Part shown: piece after piece, positions 13,486-21,972 of the stretch
Layout of the letters: the number at the start of each line of letters is the position of its first letter
Position numbering within the stretch: position 1 is the first letter of the stretch
Assembly (NCBI GenBank): GCA_049688595.1
Contig: JBAVLA010000172.1
Location: 1 to 21,972 of the forward strand
DNA from: Prado023 sp049688595
Lineage (GTDB): Bacteria > Actinomycetota > Actinomycetes > S36-B12 > CAIYMF01
DNA length: 21,972 nt
Direction of reading: 5' to 3'
Position numbers and translations under genes: made by a program
The notes under the pieces: generated by a model
What the model saw: only the letters and a program-made list of their open reading frames with translations
Databases searched by the model: none
Told to the model about the DNA's origin: nothing

Positions 13486-15036
13486 TCAGCGAACGAACGG
13501 CACCGCGTCGTTGACCATGTCGAGGAAAGCCTGTGGCGCGACGCCCAGCACCACTGTGGCGACCGCGGCCACGCCGATCGCCGCCTTGGTGAGGATGCTC
13601 GGCGTGACAACGTCAGGTCCCTGGGCAGGCGGCTTCGCGAAGAACATCAGGACGATCACGCGCAGGTAGAAGAACGCCGAGATCGCCGAGGCAAGCACCG
13701 CTGCGATGACCGGCCACGTGGCCCCGCCCGCGATGGCCGCGGAGAAGACCCCGAACTTCGCGGTGAAGCCGCTGGTCAGGGGTATCCCGGCCAGCGCCAG
13801 GAGGAACAGCGCGAAGACGCCGGCCAACCACGGTGCACGCTTGCCCAGGCCGGCCCACGCAGACAGGTGCCCAGCCTCGCCGGCGGGGTCGCGAACCAGC
13901 GTCACGAGTGCGAAGGTGCCCACTGTCGTGAAGCCATAGGCCACGAGGTAGAACATGGTCGCGGCCAGGCCCTGGGCCGAGTAGGCGATGACGCCCAGCA
14001 GCAGGAAGCCCGCGTGGGCGATCGAGGAGTAGGCCAGCATCCGCTTGATGTCCGTGCTCGTCAGCGCCAGGAGGACGCCCACGAGCATCGTCACGATCGC
14101 CACCGCCCAGTAGGCGGGCTCCCAGTCCCACTGCGCACCGCCGAGGGCCACGTACATCACGCGCATGAGCGCACCGAACCCGGCGACCTTCACCGCCGCG
14201 GCCATGAACGCCGTGACCGGTGTTGGCGCGCCCTGGTAGACGTCGGGGGTCCACATGTGGAACGGGACCGCCGCGACCTTGAAGAGCAGCCCGACACTGA
14301 CCAGTCCGATGCCCACCAGTTGCAGCCCGATCGGCCCGGGACGGTCCCGCAGGGCATCGGCGATCGTGGCGAAGTCAAGGCCACCGGCGTATCCGAACAG
14401 CATGGCTGACCCGTAGAGCAGGAACGTGGAGGCGAATGCGCCGAGGAGGAAGTACTTCAGGGCCGCCTCCTGGGACAGCAGTCGCCGGCGGCGGGCCATT
14501 CCGACGAGCAGGTACAGCGGCAGGGACATGACCTCCAGGGCCACGAACAGCATCAGGAGGTCGTTGGCCGCTGGGAACAGGAGCATCCCGCAGACCGCGA
14601 AGAGGAACAGGGGCCAGACCTCGGTCTGCTCCCAACCGCGCCTCGTGAGCTCCTGCTCCTCCTGGGATCCCACAAGGGACGCGGTGCGCGGGGCGAAGGC
14701 GTCTCCTGCGGGGTCGACCCGCCGTTCGGCCATCACCAGCATCGCGAGCAGGGAGACGATCAGGATCGACCCCTGCATGTACAGCGTCGGACCGTCCACC
14801 GCCAGGGCGCCCGAGGCGACCAGCCCACGCGCGGCCTCCGGCATCATCGCCACGAGCACGAGTGCCCCGACCAGGGAACCGGCGGTGAGTGCCAGTTGGA
14901 TCGCCCTGCGCGCCGGGCGGGGGACGACGCCCTCGATCAGGACGCTCACCGCGGCTGCACCGAGCACGATCAGGATGGGCGCCATCGCCCGGTACTGGAA
15001 CGAGGGCATCGTCAACTGTTCCGCGAAGGGGGTCAC
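13486..15036 (-). CDS. nuoN: NADH-quinone oxidoreductase subunit N
   Basis: Antiporter-like membrane subunit of complex I, 516 aa with about 14 transmembrane segments, contributing to proton pumping. Key charged residues are present: Glu168 in LFVALEVMSLPLYLLVG and Lys253 in LLFKVAAVPFHMWTPDVYQGAPTP. A hydrophilic loop at ~105-140 (RRVDPAGDAF ... RRGWEQTEV) makes it slightly longer than the E. coli protein. The GTG at 15036 has GGGAGGTG 8 nt upstream, inside the end of nuoM, 7 nt beyond its stop. It is the last nuo gene; no clear terminator is seen in the 78 nt before trpB2. Confidence 0.97.
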   Translation of the reverse strand: MTPFAEQLTMPSFQYRAMAPILIVLGAAAVSVLIEGVVPRPARRAIQLALTAGSLVGALVLVAMMPEAARGLVASGALAVDGPTLYMQGSILIVSLLAMLVMAERRVDPAGDAFAPRTASLVGSQEEQELTRRGWEQTEVWPLFLFAVCGMLLFPAANDLLMLFVALEVMSLPLYLLVGMARRRRLLSQEAALKYFLLGAFASTFLLYGSAMLFGYAGGLDFATIADALRDRPGPIGLQLVGIGLVSVGLLFKVAAVPFHMWTPDVYQGAPTPVTAFMAAAVKVAGFGALMRVMYVALGGAQWDWEPAYWAVAIVTMLVGVLLALTSTDIKRMLAYSSIAHAGFLLLGVIAYSAQGLAATMFYLVAYGFTTVGTFALVTLVRDPAGEAGHLSAWAGLGKRAPWLAGVFALFLLALAGIPLTSGFTAKFGVFSAAIAGGATWPVIAAVLASAISAFFYLRVIVLMFFAKPPAQGPDVVTPSILTKAAIGVAAVATVVLGVAPQAFLDMVNDAVPFVR

Positions 15037-15043
15037 GACGCGC

Positions 15044-16576
15044 TCACCTCCCCTGCTCTGCGACTGCTGGTGCCGGATCCGCGACCCCGACCGTCGTCAT
15101 CGCCTGGCCGACCGATGGATTGATGACGTCCAGCGCAGCCTGCGGGAAGACCCCCAGGGCGATGATGATGGCGATCACGGGCGCGATGGCCAGCACCTCC
15201 CGGCCGCGCAGGTCAGTCATCGAGTCGACGCCGTCGCAGACGGGTCCGGTCATGGTGCGCTGATACATGATCAGGATGTACAGCGCTGCCAGGATGATGC
15301 CGACCGTGGCGATCGCCGCGGCCACGGGGTAGCGCGTGAACGTCCCAGCCAGGACGAGGAACTCCGAGACGAAGGAGCTCAGCCCCGGCAGGGCCAGCGA
15401 GGACAGGCCGGCGACCAGGAAGGTGCCCGCAAGGACGGGAGCGACCCTGTGGACGCCGCCGAAGTCCTCCATGAGCCGCGACCCGCGCCTGGTCGCCATG
15501 AACCCGACGATCAGGAACAGGGCGGCGATCGAGAAGCCGTGGTTGACCATGTACAGGCTCGCCCCGCTCTGGCCCTGCGAGGTCATGGCGAAGATGCCCA
15601 GCACGATGAAGCCGAAGTGGCTGACCGACGTGTAGGCGATCAGGCGCTTCAGGTCAGTCTGGCCCATGGCCACGAGGGCGCCGTAGATCACCCCGACCAC
15701 CGAGAGCACGATGATCATCGGTGCGAAGTATTTCGCCGCGTCCGGGAAGAGCGGCAGGCAGAGGCGCAGCATGCCGAAGGTGCCGACCTTGTCCAGGACT
15801 CCGACTAGGAGGACGGATGAGGACGGTGGCGCCTCGGCCGCGGCGTCCGGCAGCCACGTGTGCAGCGGCCACAGGGGAGCCTTGATCGCGAACGCGATGA
15901 AGAAGCCGAGGAAGAGCCACCTCTGCGTCCCCGGCGTGATCTCCAGCCCGACCAGCGACGCGTAGTCGAAGGTGCCCGAGCCCAGCTGGTCGGCCGAGAT
16001 CACGTACACCCCGGCCAGCGCGGCCAGCATCAGCAGGCCGCCGAGCAGCGAGAAGAGGAAGAACTTCACCGCCGCGTACTGCCGCTGCGGCCCGCCGTAC
16101 CGGCCGATCAGGAAGTACATCGGGATGAGCATGGCCTCGAACAGCACGTAGAACACGAACACGTCAGTCGCGGCGAACACGCCGAGGACCAGGCCCTCCA
16201 GGACGAGGATCCACGCGAAGTAGCCGCGCACGGAGCCGAACGCCCCGTCGGCGTCACCCCAGCCGGCCAGGATGCAGACCGGCACGAGCACGACGGTCAT
16301 CAGGATGAGGACCAGTGACACGCCGTCGATGCCGAAGGCGAGGTCCACGCCCCACGCCGGGATCCAGGCCCAGCTCCACGTCAGCTGGAACTGCTCGGCC
16401 GACCCGGAGTCGAATGCGAACCCGGCGACGACGCCGAGCGCGAGCACCGCCAGCGAGATCGCAAGGGCCAGCGCCTTGGCCTGCTCGGGGGCGCGCCGGG
16501 GAACGGCGGCGACCACCAGCCCGCCCATGATGGGCGCCACCAGCAGGGCCAGGGGGACGTACGAGGTGGCGCTCAT
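15044..16576 (-). CDS. nuoM: NADH-quinone oxidoreductase subunit M
   Basis: Antiporter-like proton-pumping subunit of complex I in the cytoplasmic membrane, 510 aa. Glu147 (VFYVLFEAMLIPMYFLIG), Lys232 (AIKAPLWPLHTWLPDAAAEAP) and Lys263 (GVLDKVGTFGMLR) correspond to the conserved residues of the pumping channel. About 14 transmembrane segments are visible. The ATG at 16576 has GAGG 5 nt upstream and overlaps the nuoL stop by 4 nt (ATGA); an upstream in-frame extension lies inside nuoL and lacks family match. A 7-nt gap separates its stop from the nuoN start. Confidence 0.97.
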   Translation of the reverse strand: MSATSYVPLALLVAPIMGGLVVAAVPRRAPEQAKALALAISLAVLALGVVAGFAFDSGSAEQFQLTWSWAWIPAWGVDLAFGIDGVSLVLILMTVVLVPVCILAGWGDADGAFGSVRGYFAWILVLEGLVLGVFAATDVFVFYVLFEAMLIPMYFLIGRYGGPQRQYAAVKFFLFSLLGGLLMLAALAGVYVISADQLGSGTFDYASLVGLEITPGTQRWLFLGFFIAFAIKAPLWPLHTWLPDAAAEAPPSSSVLLVGVLDKVGTFGMLRLCLPLFPDAAKYFAPMIIVLSVVGVIYGALVAMGQTDLKRLIAYTSVSHFGFIVLGIFAMTSQGQSGASLYMVNHGFSIAALFLIVGFMATRRGSRLMEDFGGVHRVAPVLAGTFLVAGLSSLALPGLSSFVSEFLVLAGTFTRYPVAAAIATVGIILAALYILIMYQRTMTGPVCDGVDSMTDLRGREVLAIAPVIAIIIALGVFPQAALDVINPSVGQAMTTVGVADPAPAVAEQGR

Positions 16577-18516
16577 GCGATCCTCACCAGGGCCAGGGCG
16601 GCGCCTACGGCGACGACGCCGAGCATCATCGAAAGCGCGTATGACCGAACGTAGCCGGTCTGCCACCGTCTAATCCGGGCGCTGAGGCCACCCAGCCCGG
16701 CGGCGGTGCCGTTGACTGCACCGTCGACGACCTTCGTGTCGGTCCACACCAGTGTCCGGGTCAGGTACTGCCCGGGCCGCATCAGGAGGGCCTCGTTCAC
16801 CGCGTCGCCGTAGAGGTCGTTCCGGGCCGCGGTGGTGAGCACCGACACCTGCGTCGGCGCCATCCTGGGCACGTCTCGCATCGCGTACTGCCGCCAGCCG
16901 ACCACGGCCCCGACGGCCACGACTGACAGCGTCATCGCCATCATCACGGCGGTAGGGATGGAGCTGTGCGCCTCCTCGAAGCCCACCACCGGGGCCAGCC
17001 ACTCCTCGATGTCGCCCACGAAGAGCAGCGCCAGGCCGCCGAGAGCTGAGCCCACGGCCAGCACGATCATCGGAACGGTCATCGTCGCGGGCGACTCGTG
17101 CGGGTGGACGTCCTCGTCCCAGCGCGGAGCCCCGTAGAAGGTCATGGCCATCATCCGTGTCATGTAGAACGCGGTCACGCCCGCACCGATCAGGGCAGCG
17201 ACCCCCGCGACCGGGTGCTGGGCCCACGCCGCGTGGATCACCTCGTCCTTGCTCCAGAAGCCGGCGAAGGGAGGGACCCCGATGATCGCCAGGTAGCCCA
17301 AGCCGAAGGTCGCCCACGTGACGGCCATCGCGGTTCGCAGCCCGCCGTAGTGACGCATGTTCACGTCGTCGCCCATCCCGTGCATGACGGAGCCGGCGCC
17401 CAGGAACAGGCCGGCCTTGAACATGCCGTGGGTGAGCAGGTGGAAGATCGCGAACACGTAGCCCACCGGACCCAGGCCTGCGGCCAGGATCATGTAGCCG
17501 ATCTGGCTCATCGTCGATCCGGCCAGTCCGCGCTTGATGTCGTCCTTCGCGCAGCCGATGATCGCGCCCATGAGCAGCGTGATTGTCCCGACGACGACCA
17601 CGGCGAGCTGCGCAGTCGGGGTCAGGTCGAAGATCGCGTGCGACCGGACGATCAGGTAGACACCGGCGGTGACCATGGTGGCTGCGTGGATCAGCGCCGA
17701 CACGGGCGTCGGGCCCTCCATGGCGTCCATCAGCCAGGACTGCAGCGGGAACTGCGCCGACTTGCCGCAGGCGGCCAGCAGGAGCGCGAGGCCGATCAGG
17801 GTGATGGTCTGCGGATCCGCCTGGCCGATCCGCTCGTCCACCTCGCCGAAGGCGAACGACCCGAGCGTGGCGAACATCATCATGATCGCCAGGCTCAGGC
17901 CCAGGTCACCGACCCGGTTGGCGACGAAGGCCTTCTTCGCCGCCGTGGCGGCAGAGGGCTTGAACTGCCAGAACCCGATCAGCAGATAGGACGCCAGCCC
18001 AACGCCCTCCCAGCCGACGTACAGCAGCAGGTAGTTGTTGGCCAGCACGAGCAGGAGCATCGCGGCGACGAACAGGTTCAGGTACGCGAAGAACTTGCCC
18101 CGCTCGGGGTCGTGCGCCATGTACCCGATCGAGTACACGTGGATCAGGGAGCCCACGCCCGTGATCAGCAGCACGAAGCTGATGCTCAGGGGATCCAGCT
18201 GCAGGCCCAGGTCCGCGCTGAACCCGCCCACCTGGATCCAGTCCCAGAGGTGCTGGTCGATCGTGCGGCCGGTCTCGGGCTGGCGGAGGAGGGCGACGAA
18301 CAGCGTCGCGCCCACCACGAAGGAGGTCAGCGAAGCGGCCGTGCCCACCAGGTGGCCCCAGGCACTGGCCCGGCGCCCAGCCAGCAGGAGGACGGCCGCG
18401 CTGGCCAGCGGGACGGCGATCAGCGCAGCCGTCAGGGTGAACACCCCACTGGCCCGGACGATCTCCCCGGCGTAGGGCTCCCCCGACGTGAGGACGTCGA
18501 GTCCGGTCTGGATCAC
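16573..18516 (-). CDS. nuoL: NADH-quinone oxidoreductase subunit L
   Basis: The largest antiporter-like subunit of complex I, 647 aa, at the distal end of the membrane arm, with the long lateral helix at its C-terminus. Glu170 (LYVGWEGVGLASYLLIGFW) and Lys252 (ACGKSAQFPLQSWL), followed by DAMEGPTPVSALIHAATMV, are the family signature. The C-terminal ~130 residues (VVDGAVNGTAAGLGGLSARIRRWQ) form the amphipathic lateral helix and the last membrane segment. The start is GTG at 18516 with AGAGGGGG just upstream, 12 nt after the nuoK stop. Confidence 0.97.
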   Translation of the reverse strand: MIQTGLDVLTSGEPYAGEIVRASGVFTLTAALIAVPLASAAVLLLAGRRASAWGHLVGTAASLTSFVVGATLFVALLRQPETGRTIDQHLWDWIQVGGFSADLGLQLDPLSISFVLLITGVGSLIHVYSIGYMAHDPERGKFFAYLNLFVAAMLLLVLANNYLLLYVGWEGVGLASYLLIGFWQFKPSAATAAKKAFVANRVGDLGLSLAIMMMFATLGSFAFGEVDERIGQADPQTITLIGLALLLAACGKSAQFPLQSWLMDAMEGPTPVSALIHAATMVTAGVYLIVRSHAIFDLTPTAQLAVVVVGTITLLMGAIIGCAKDDIKRGLAGSTMSQIGYMILAAGLGPVGYVFAIFHLLTHGMFKAGLFLGAGSVMHGMGDDVNMRHYGGLRTAMAVTWATFGLGYLAIIGVPPFAGFWSKDEVIHAAWAQHPVAGVAALIGAGVTAFYMTRMMAMTFYGAPRWDEDVHPHESPATMTVPMIVLAVGSALGGLALLFVGDIEEWLAPVVGFEEAHSSIPTAVMMAMTLSVVAVGAVVGWRQYAMRDVPRMAPTQVSVLTTAARNDLYGDAVNEALLMRPGQYLTRTLVWTDTKVVDGAVNGTAAGLGGLSARIRRWQTGYVRSYALSMMLGVVAVGAALALVRIA

Positions 18517-18528
18517 AGCGTCCCCCTC

Positions 18529-18828
18529 TTACAGCTTCAACAGGTTGGGCTCGTCGACCGAGGCCGAGTTGCGGGTGCGGAAGATCGTCACGATGATCGC
18601 CAGGCCCACGACCACCTCTGCGGCCGCGACGACCATCACGAAGAAGGCCACCACCTGGCCGTCCAGTGCTCCGGTGGTCCTGGCGAACGTGACGAACGCG
18701 AGGTTGGCGGCGTTGAACATCAGCTCGACGCACATGAACACGACGATCGCATTGCGCCGCACGAGCACGCCCGCGGCACCGATGGAGAACAGGATCGCCG
18801 ACAGCACGATGTAGTTCATCGGGTTCAC
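18529..18828 (-). CDS. nuoK: NADH-quinone oxidoreductase subunit K
   Basis: A 99-aa, three-transmembrane complex I subunit. The two membrane glutamates essential for coupling are present: Glu35 (FMCVELMFNAANL) and Glu71 (VAAAEVVVGLAI), matching E. coli Glu36 and Glu72. The GTG at 18828 has GGGAGG 7 nt upstream and overlaps the nuoJ stop (GTGA); an ATG three codons on is a less likely start. The C-terminus ends VDEPNLLKL, which is typical for the family. Confidence 0.97.
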   Translation of the reverse strand: MNPMNYIVLSAILFSIGAAGVLVRRNAIVVFMCVELMFNAANLAFVTFARTTGALDGQVVAFFVMVVAAAEVVVGLAIIVTIFRTRNSASVDEPNLLKL

Positions 18829-19670
18829 GGCTTGGCCTCCCGTTCGACCGTCACCGGCTCATGGGCGAGCAGGTGCTCGGCCTCCGCCACTCCGAGCAGG
18901 TCGGCCTCCTTGACGCGACCAGCCACCCGCAGCGGCCCCGGGACGGAGATGTCGGCCGTGGATCCGTCGGGCAGGAGTGCTGGCATGTCGACTGCGTTGT
19001 TGCGGGCGTAGACCCCTGGGTTCGGGCGGTTGCCCGGATGCTCCCCGGTGCGGAAGCGCTCCACCGACAGCTGCCGCTGGGTCTTGCGCGGTTCGACCCG
19101 TTCGCGGTGGGTCAGGACCATCGCGCCGACCGCGGCCGTGATCAGGAGGGCGGACGTGACCTCGAAGGCCAGCAGGTACCGGGTGAAGATCAGCACCCCG
19201 ACGCCCTGCACGTTGCCCCCATGTTCCTGGTTCGCCTCGGCCAGGCCAGCAACCGATGTGCCGTCCAGAGCACCAACCAGACCGGCCAGCAGCAGGCCCA
19301 GGAAGCCCACGATTGCCACCCCGGCGAGCAGTCGCTGGGCTTTGAGGGTCTCCACCAGCGAGTCCGACGCATCGACCCCGACGACCATGAGCACGAAGAC
19401 GAACAGCATCATGACGGCGCCGGTGTAGACGATGATCTGGACCATGCCCAGGAACGGGGCATCCTGGGCGACATAGAGCACCGCCAGGTTGATCATCGTC
19501 ATGGCGATGAACAGCGCGCTGTGGACGGCCCGGCGGGACAGGACCATGCCCAATCCGCCGACCACGGCAAGGGCGCCGCAGATCCAGAACGTGACGGTCT
19601 CCCCAGCGTTGGGCGTCACGCCGATGGGTCCCTCGGCGGCCAGCGTCCCGATTGCCCCCAGCGCGTTCAC
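18825..19670 (-). CDS. nuoJ: NADH-quinone oxidoreductase subunit J
   Basis: A complex I membrane subunit, 281 aa. The first ~170 residues hold five transmembrane segments, with the family segment QIIVYTGAVMMLFVFVLMVVG in the second half of the core (the helix with the pi-bulge in known structures). The remaining ~95 residues form a hydrophilic tail (RERVEPRKTQRQLSVERFRTGEH ...), much longer than in E. coli (184 aa) but common in actinobacteria. GTG at 19670 has GGAGG 4 nt upstream and overlaps the nuoI stop (GTGA); its own stop overlaps nuoK. Confidence 0.96.
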   Translation of the reverse strand: MNALGAIGTLAAEGPIGVTPNAGETVTFWICGALAVVGGLGMVLSRRAVHSALFIAMTMINLAVLYVAQDAPFLGMVQIIVYTGAVMMLFVFVLMVVGVDASDSLVETLKAQRLLAGVAIVGFLGLLLAGLVGALDGTSVAGLAEANQEHGGNVQGVGVLIFTRYLLAFEVTSALLITAAVGAMVLTHRERVEPRKTQRQLSVERFRTGEHPGNRPNPGVYARNNAVDMPALLPDGSTADISVPGPLRVAGRVKEADLLGVAEAEHLLAHEPVTVEREAKP

Positions 19671-20260
19671 TGCTCCTCCGTCCCCTCAGCCGCATCGGCC
19701 GTCGCGGCTGCCGACCGCGCCAGCACCTCGGCCCTCTGAGCCTGCGTCGCGCCAGTCACCTCGCCCCGGTAGTACGACCCCTCGTCGGCGCCGGCAACCA
19801 TGGAGTGCGGCGCGGCCACCATCCCGGGCAGCAGCGGCCCGAGCAGGTCGGCCTTCTCGTAGATCAGGCTGGCTCGGCTGGTGTCGGCCAGCTCGTACTC
19901 GTTCGTCATGGTCAGTGCCCGCGTCGGACACGCCTCGATGCACAGCCCGCACAGGATGCACCGCAGGTAGTTGATCTGGTAGACGCGGCCGTATCGCTCG
20001 CCCGGCGAGTAGCGCTCCTCCTCGGTGTTGGCGGCGCCCTCCACGTAGATCGCGTCGGCAGGGCAGGCCCACGCGCACAACTCGCAGCCGACGCACTTCT
20101 CCAGGCCGTCCGGGTGCCGGTTCAGCTGGTGGCGGCCGTGGAAGCGGGGCTTGGGTGGATACTTGTCCTTTTCCTCCGGGTACTGCTCGGTCACGACCTT
20201 CCGGAACTGGGTGAGGAAGGTCGTGCCGAACCCGCGGACGGCTTGGGGCAGGTCAGGCAC
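19667..20260 (-). CDS. nuoI: NADH-quinone oxidoreductase subunit I
   Basis: The complex I subunit carrying clusters N6a and N6b, 197 aa. Cysteines are Cys56-59-62 with Cys66 (CVGCELCAWACP) and Cys101-104-107 with Cys111 (CILCGLCIEACP). The N-terminal ~50 residues (AVRGFGTTFLTQFRKVVTEQYPEE) contain the membrane-docking helix typical of full NuoI. The C-terminal ~45 residues are an alanine- and glutamate-rich tail. I chose the GTG at 20260 because AGGAGG lies 6 nt upstream; a GTG at 20281 would add seven residues without a site. The start overlaps the nuoH end by 8 nt and the stop overlaps the nuoJ start by 4 nt. Confidence 0.96.
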   Translation of the reverse strand: MPDLPQAVRGFGTTFLTQFRKVVTEQYPEEKDKYPPKPRFHGRHQLNRHPDGLEKCVGCELCAWACPADAIYVEGAANTEEERYSPGERYGRVYQINYLRCILCGLCIEACPTRALTMTNEYELADTSRASLIYEKADLLGPLLPGMVAAPHSMVAGADEGSYYRGEVTGATQAQRAEVLARSAAATADAAEGTEEQ

Positions 20261-21599
20261 GTGACTCCTCCTCGTCGTCACCGGAGACAGCGCTTGGCAC
20301 CGTCTGCCGGGCTCGCGGCAGGTACTCGAACCGCTCGCCCGGCAGCGGCGGCACCGGGTGCGTCGACGTGGATGCCTGCTCGACGACCTCCGCGACGGCC
20401 ACCACCTCCGCGGACGCCCTGGCCCGCTCGCGGGTCCGCTCGACGACGAAGGAGGCGGCGAACACCACCAGGGCCGCGCCCAGCGCGATCGCTGCGAGCG
20501 CTCCTGGCGTTGCTCCCATCTGGTTGCGCAACCCGCGGAAGGTCGCGACCAGCACGATCCAGGTCAGCGATGCCGGGATGAGGACCTTCCAGCCGAACTG
20601 CATGAACTGGTCGTAGCGCAACCGGGGCAGCGTCCCCCGAAGCCAGATGAACATGAACAGGAACAGGCAGACCTTGCCCAGGAACCACAGCAGGGGCCAC
20701 CACCCGCTGTTGAACATGCCGTCGTTGATCGCCGAGATCGGCCACGGCGCGTGCCACCCGCCGAGGAACAGCGTCGTGGCGATCGCGGAGACCGTGACCA
20801 TGTTGATGTACTCGGCCAGGAAGAACAGGGCGAACTTCAGCGAGGAGTACTCCGTGTGGAAGCCCGCGACGAGCTCGCCCTCCGCCTCGGGCAGGTCGAA
20901 CGGGGCTCGGTTGGTCTCGCCGACCATCGCGGTCACGTAGATGATGAAGGACGGCAGCAGCGTGACCGCGAACCACGTCGGCTGCTGCGCGGTGACGATC
21001 TGCGACGTGGACATCGACCCCGCGTACAGGAATACCGCGACGAAGGCCAAGCCCATCGCGATCTCGTAGGAGATCATCTGCGCGGTGGAGCGCAGCGACC
21101 CGAGCAGGGGGTAGGTCGATCCAGAGGACCACCCGGCGAAGACGATGCCGTAGATGCCGATCGAGGCGACTGCCAGGAGGTAGAGCACGGAGATCGGGAA
21201 GTCGGTCAGCTGCAGGGGCGTCGTGACCCCGAATATGGACACCTCGGGGCCCAGCGGGATCACGGCCAGCGACATGAACGCCGGCACGCAGGAGATCATC
21301 GGCGCCACGAAGAAGACGACCTTGTCGGCCGCCGTGGGCATGATGTCCTCCTTGAGCGCCAGCTTGATGCCGTCCATCAGGCCCTGCAGGACGCCGAACG
21401 GGCCGACGCGGTTGGGTCCCAGGCGCGACTGCATCCGAGCCACGACCCGTCGTTCGCCCCAGATCGTGAGCAGCACCAGCACGACGACGCCGAGGAAGAG
21501 GACGATCACCTTCAGCAGGACCAGCCACCAGGGGTCCTGGCCGAATGGCGGGAAGGAGGTGGCGGTCGCCACCGAGGCCGCGGCCGACGTCGCAATCAC
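20253..21599 (-). CDS. nuoH: NADH-quinone oxidoreductase subunit H
   Basis: The complex I membrane subunit that forms the quinone chamber with NuoB and NuoD, 448 aa with about eight to nine transmembrane segments. Signatures are GERRVVARMQSRLGPNRVGP and the acidic quinone-loop stretch ETNRAPFDLPEAEGELVAGF. The last ~65 residues (RARASAEVVAVAEVVEQAST ... DDEEESRA) are a hydrophilic extension absent from E. coli but common in actinobacteria. The start is GTG at 21599, overlapping the nuoG stop (GTGA), with AGGAGG 6 nt upstream; the open frame runs further upstream into nuoG without family match. Confidence 0.97.
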   Translation of the reverse strand: MIATSAAASVATATSFPPFGQDPWWLVLLKVIVLFLGVVVLVLLTIWGERRVVARMQSRLGPNRVGPFGVLQGLMDGIKLALKEDIMPTAADKVVFFVAPMISCVPAFMSLAVIPLGPEVSIFGVTTPLQLTDFPISVLYLLAVASIGIYGIVFAGWSSGSTYPLLGSLRSTAQMISYEIAMGLAFVAVFLYAGSMSTSQIVTAQQPTWFAVTLLPSFIIYVTAMVGETNRAPFDLPEAEGELVAGFHTEYSSLKFALFFLAEYINMVTVSAIATTLFLGGWHAPWPISAINDGMFNSGWWPLLWFLGKVCLFLFMFIWLRGTLPRLRYDQFMQFGWKVLIPASLTWIVLVATFRGLRNQMGATPGALAAIALGAALVVFAASFVVERTRERARASAEVVAVAEVVEQASTSTHPVPPLPGERFEYLPRARQTVPSAVSGDDEEESRA

Positions 21600-21972
21600 T
21601 GGGCGCCTCCTGCCCTGATGCTGACCGGGGCCCCGGCCCCAGCCCGCAGGCTCGTGTTGACCGTGCTTCCAGCCGAGTTCGCGGGGACCCACACGACGCC
21701 GTCCACCATCTGGGTCACGGCCAGGGGCAGCGTGATCGACCCGTGGCCAGTGGAGACCGTCACGGGCTGCCCGTCGGCGAGCCCATGGGCGGCGGCGGTC
21801 GCAGCAGACGTCCGGGCCAATGCCGGGCGGGCCGTCGCAGCCAGCGCCGGCTCCCCTCGCTGGAGGAGCCCCCTGTCGAGCAGGTGCCGCCACGAGGCGA
21901 GCACGACCTCCCCGGGCCCGACGGCGGTCGGTGCGGCCGGCGTCAGCGCCGCCGCGGGGCGCGGCCCCTGCC
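21596..21972 (-). CDS. nuoG: NADH-quinone oxidoreductase subunit G (C-terminal end only)
   Basis: Only the last ~125 codons are in the window; the gene continues past the right edge. The visible part, from EVVLASWRHLLDRG through GLADGQPVTVSTGHGSITLPL to VVWVPANSAGSTVNTSLRAG, is the molybdopterin-dinucleotide-binding-type beta domain found at the C-terminus of NuoG. NuoG is the iron-sulfur-rich subunit of the NADH-oxidising arm. Its stop overlaps the nuoH GTG by 4 nt, so nuoG-H-I-J-K form one overlapping chain. The absence of the iron-sulfur part is due to the window edge, not truncation. Confidence 0.88.
   Translation of the reverse strand, partial: QGPRPAAALTPAAPTAVGPGEVVLASWRHLLDRGLLQRGEPALAATARPALARTSAATAAAHGLADGQPVTVSTGHGSITLPLAVTQMVDGVVWVPANSAGSTVNTSLRAGAGAPVSIRAGGAQ

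Noticed and set aside
17098..19011. A 637-codon open frame on the plus strand, antisense to nuoL, nuoK and nuoJ
   Set aside because: Its composition is the His/Asp/Gln/Arg-rich pattern typical of the reverse frame of membrane-protein genes at high GC; it lacks any recognisable domain, and the opposite strand carries clear nuo genes.
1..21972. CRISPR arrays, insertion sequences, prophage or attachment sites
   Set aside because: I saw no spaced direct repeats, transposase or integrase motifs, or duplicated tRNA 3' ends; the tRNA genes are intact and flanked by housekeeping genes.

Overview
The window reads as a high-GC actinobacterial (Actinomycetes-type) chromosome. Supporting signs are the strong GC bias with long antisense open frames, many GTG starts, the block aspartate aminotransferase - murB - rpmG - tRNA-Met - tRNA-Thr - tRNA-Tyr, a fused two-subunit KorAB and a long nuo operon with actinobacterial C-terminal extensions on NuoH and NuoJ. 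The genus cannot be resolved from this sequence alone. Both ends cut through genes: an aminotransferase on the left and nuoG on the right.

Left region (1-4300): the 3' part of a class I aminotransferase converges on a minus-strand run of a formate/nitrite channel (FNT), a small unrecognised membrane protein and murB. Upstream of these on the same strand lie rpmG (55 aa, zinc-binding L33) and three tRNA genes (Met-CAT, Thr-GGT, Tyr-GTA) with hairpin terminators. Middle-left (4309-5492): yajQ and a HAD phosphatase form a translationally overlapping plus-strand pair.

Centre (5516-9796): a minus-strand trio encodes small NuoB-, NuoC- and NuoI-like proteins with all iron-sulfur cysteines intact but no NuoD, no EFG module and no membrane subunit. 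It is divergent, across 91 bp, from korA-korB (2-oxoglutarate:ferredoxin oxidoreductase). This compact B-C-I module is the most unusual thing in the window. It may be a dedicated electron path for KorAB, or alternative subunits for complex I. That role is inference.

Right region (9808-21972), all on the minus strand: a tandem universal stress protein, a long-chain polyprenyl diphosphate synthase (probably the menaquinone side chain), a TrpB2-type tryptophan synthase beta chain, and nuoN, M, L, K, J, I, H plus the end of nuoG. The nuo genes are tightly packed, mostly with 4-nt GTGA/ATGA overlaps. An 18-bp perfect inverted repeat sits 11 nt upstream of the polyprenyl synthase start.

Taken together, about 16 kb of this window deals with electron input to the respiratory chain: 2-oxoglutarate oxidation to ferredoxin, complex I, and the quinone tail. 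The left end is housekeeping (cell wall, ribosome, tRNA) with an FNT channel inserted.
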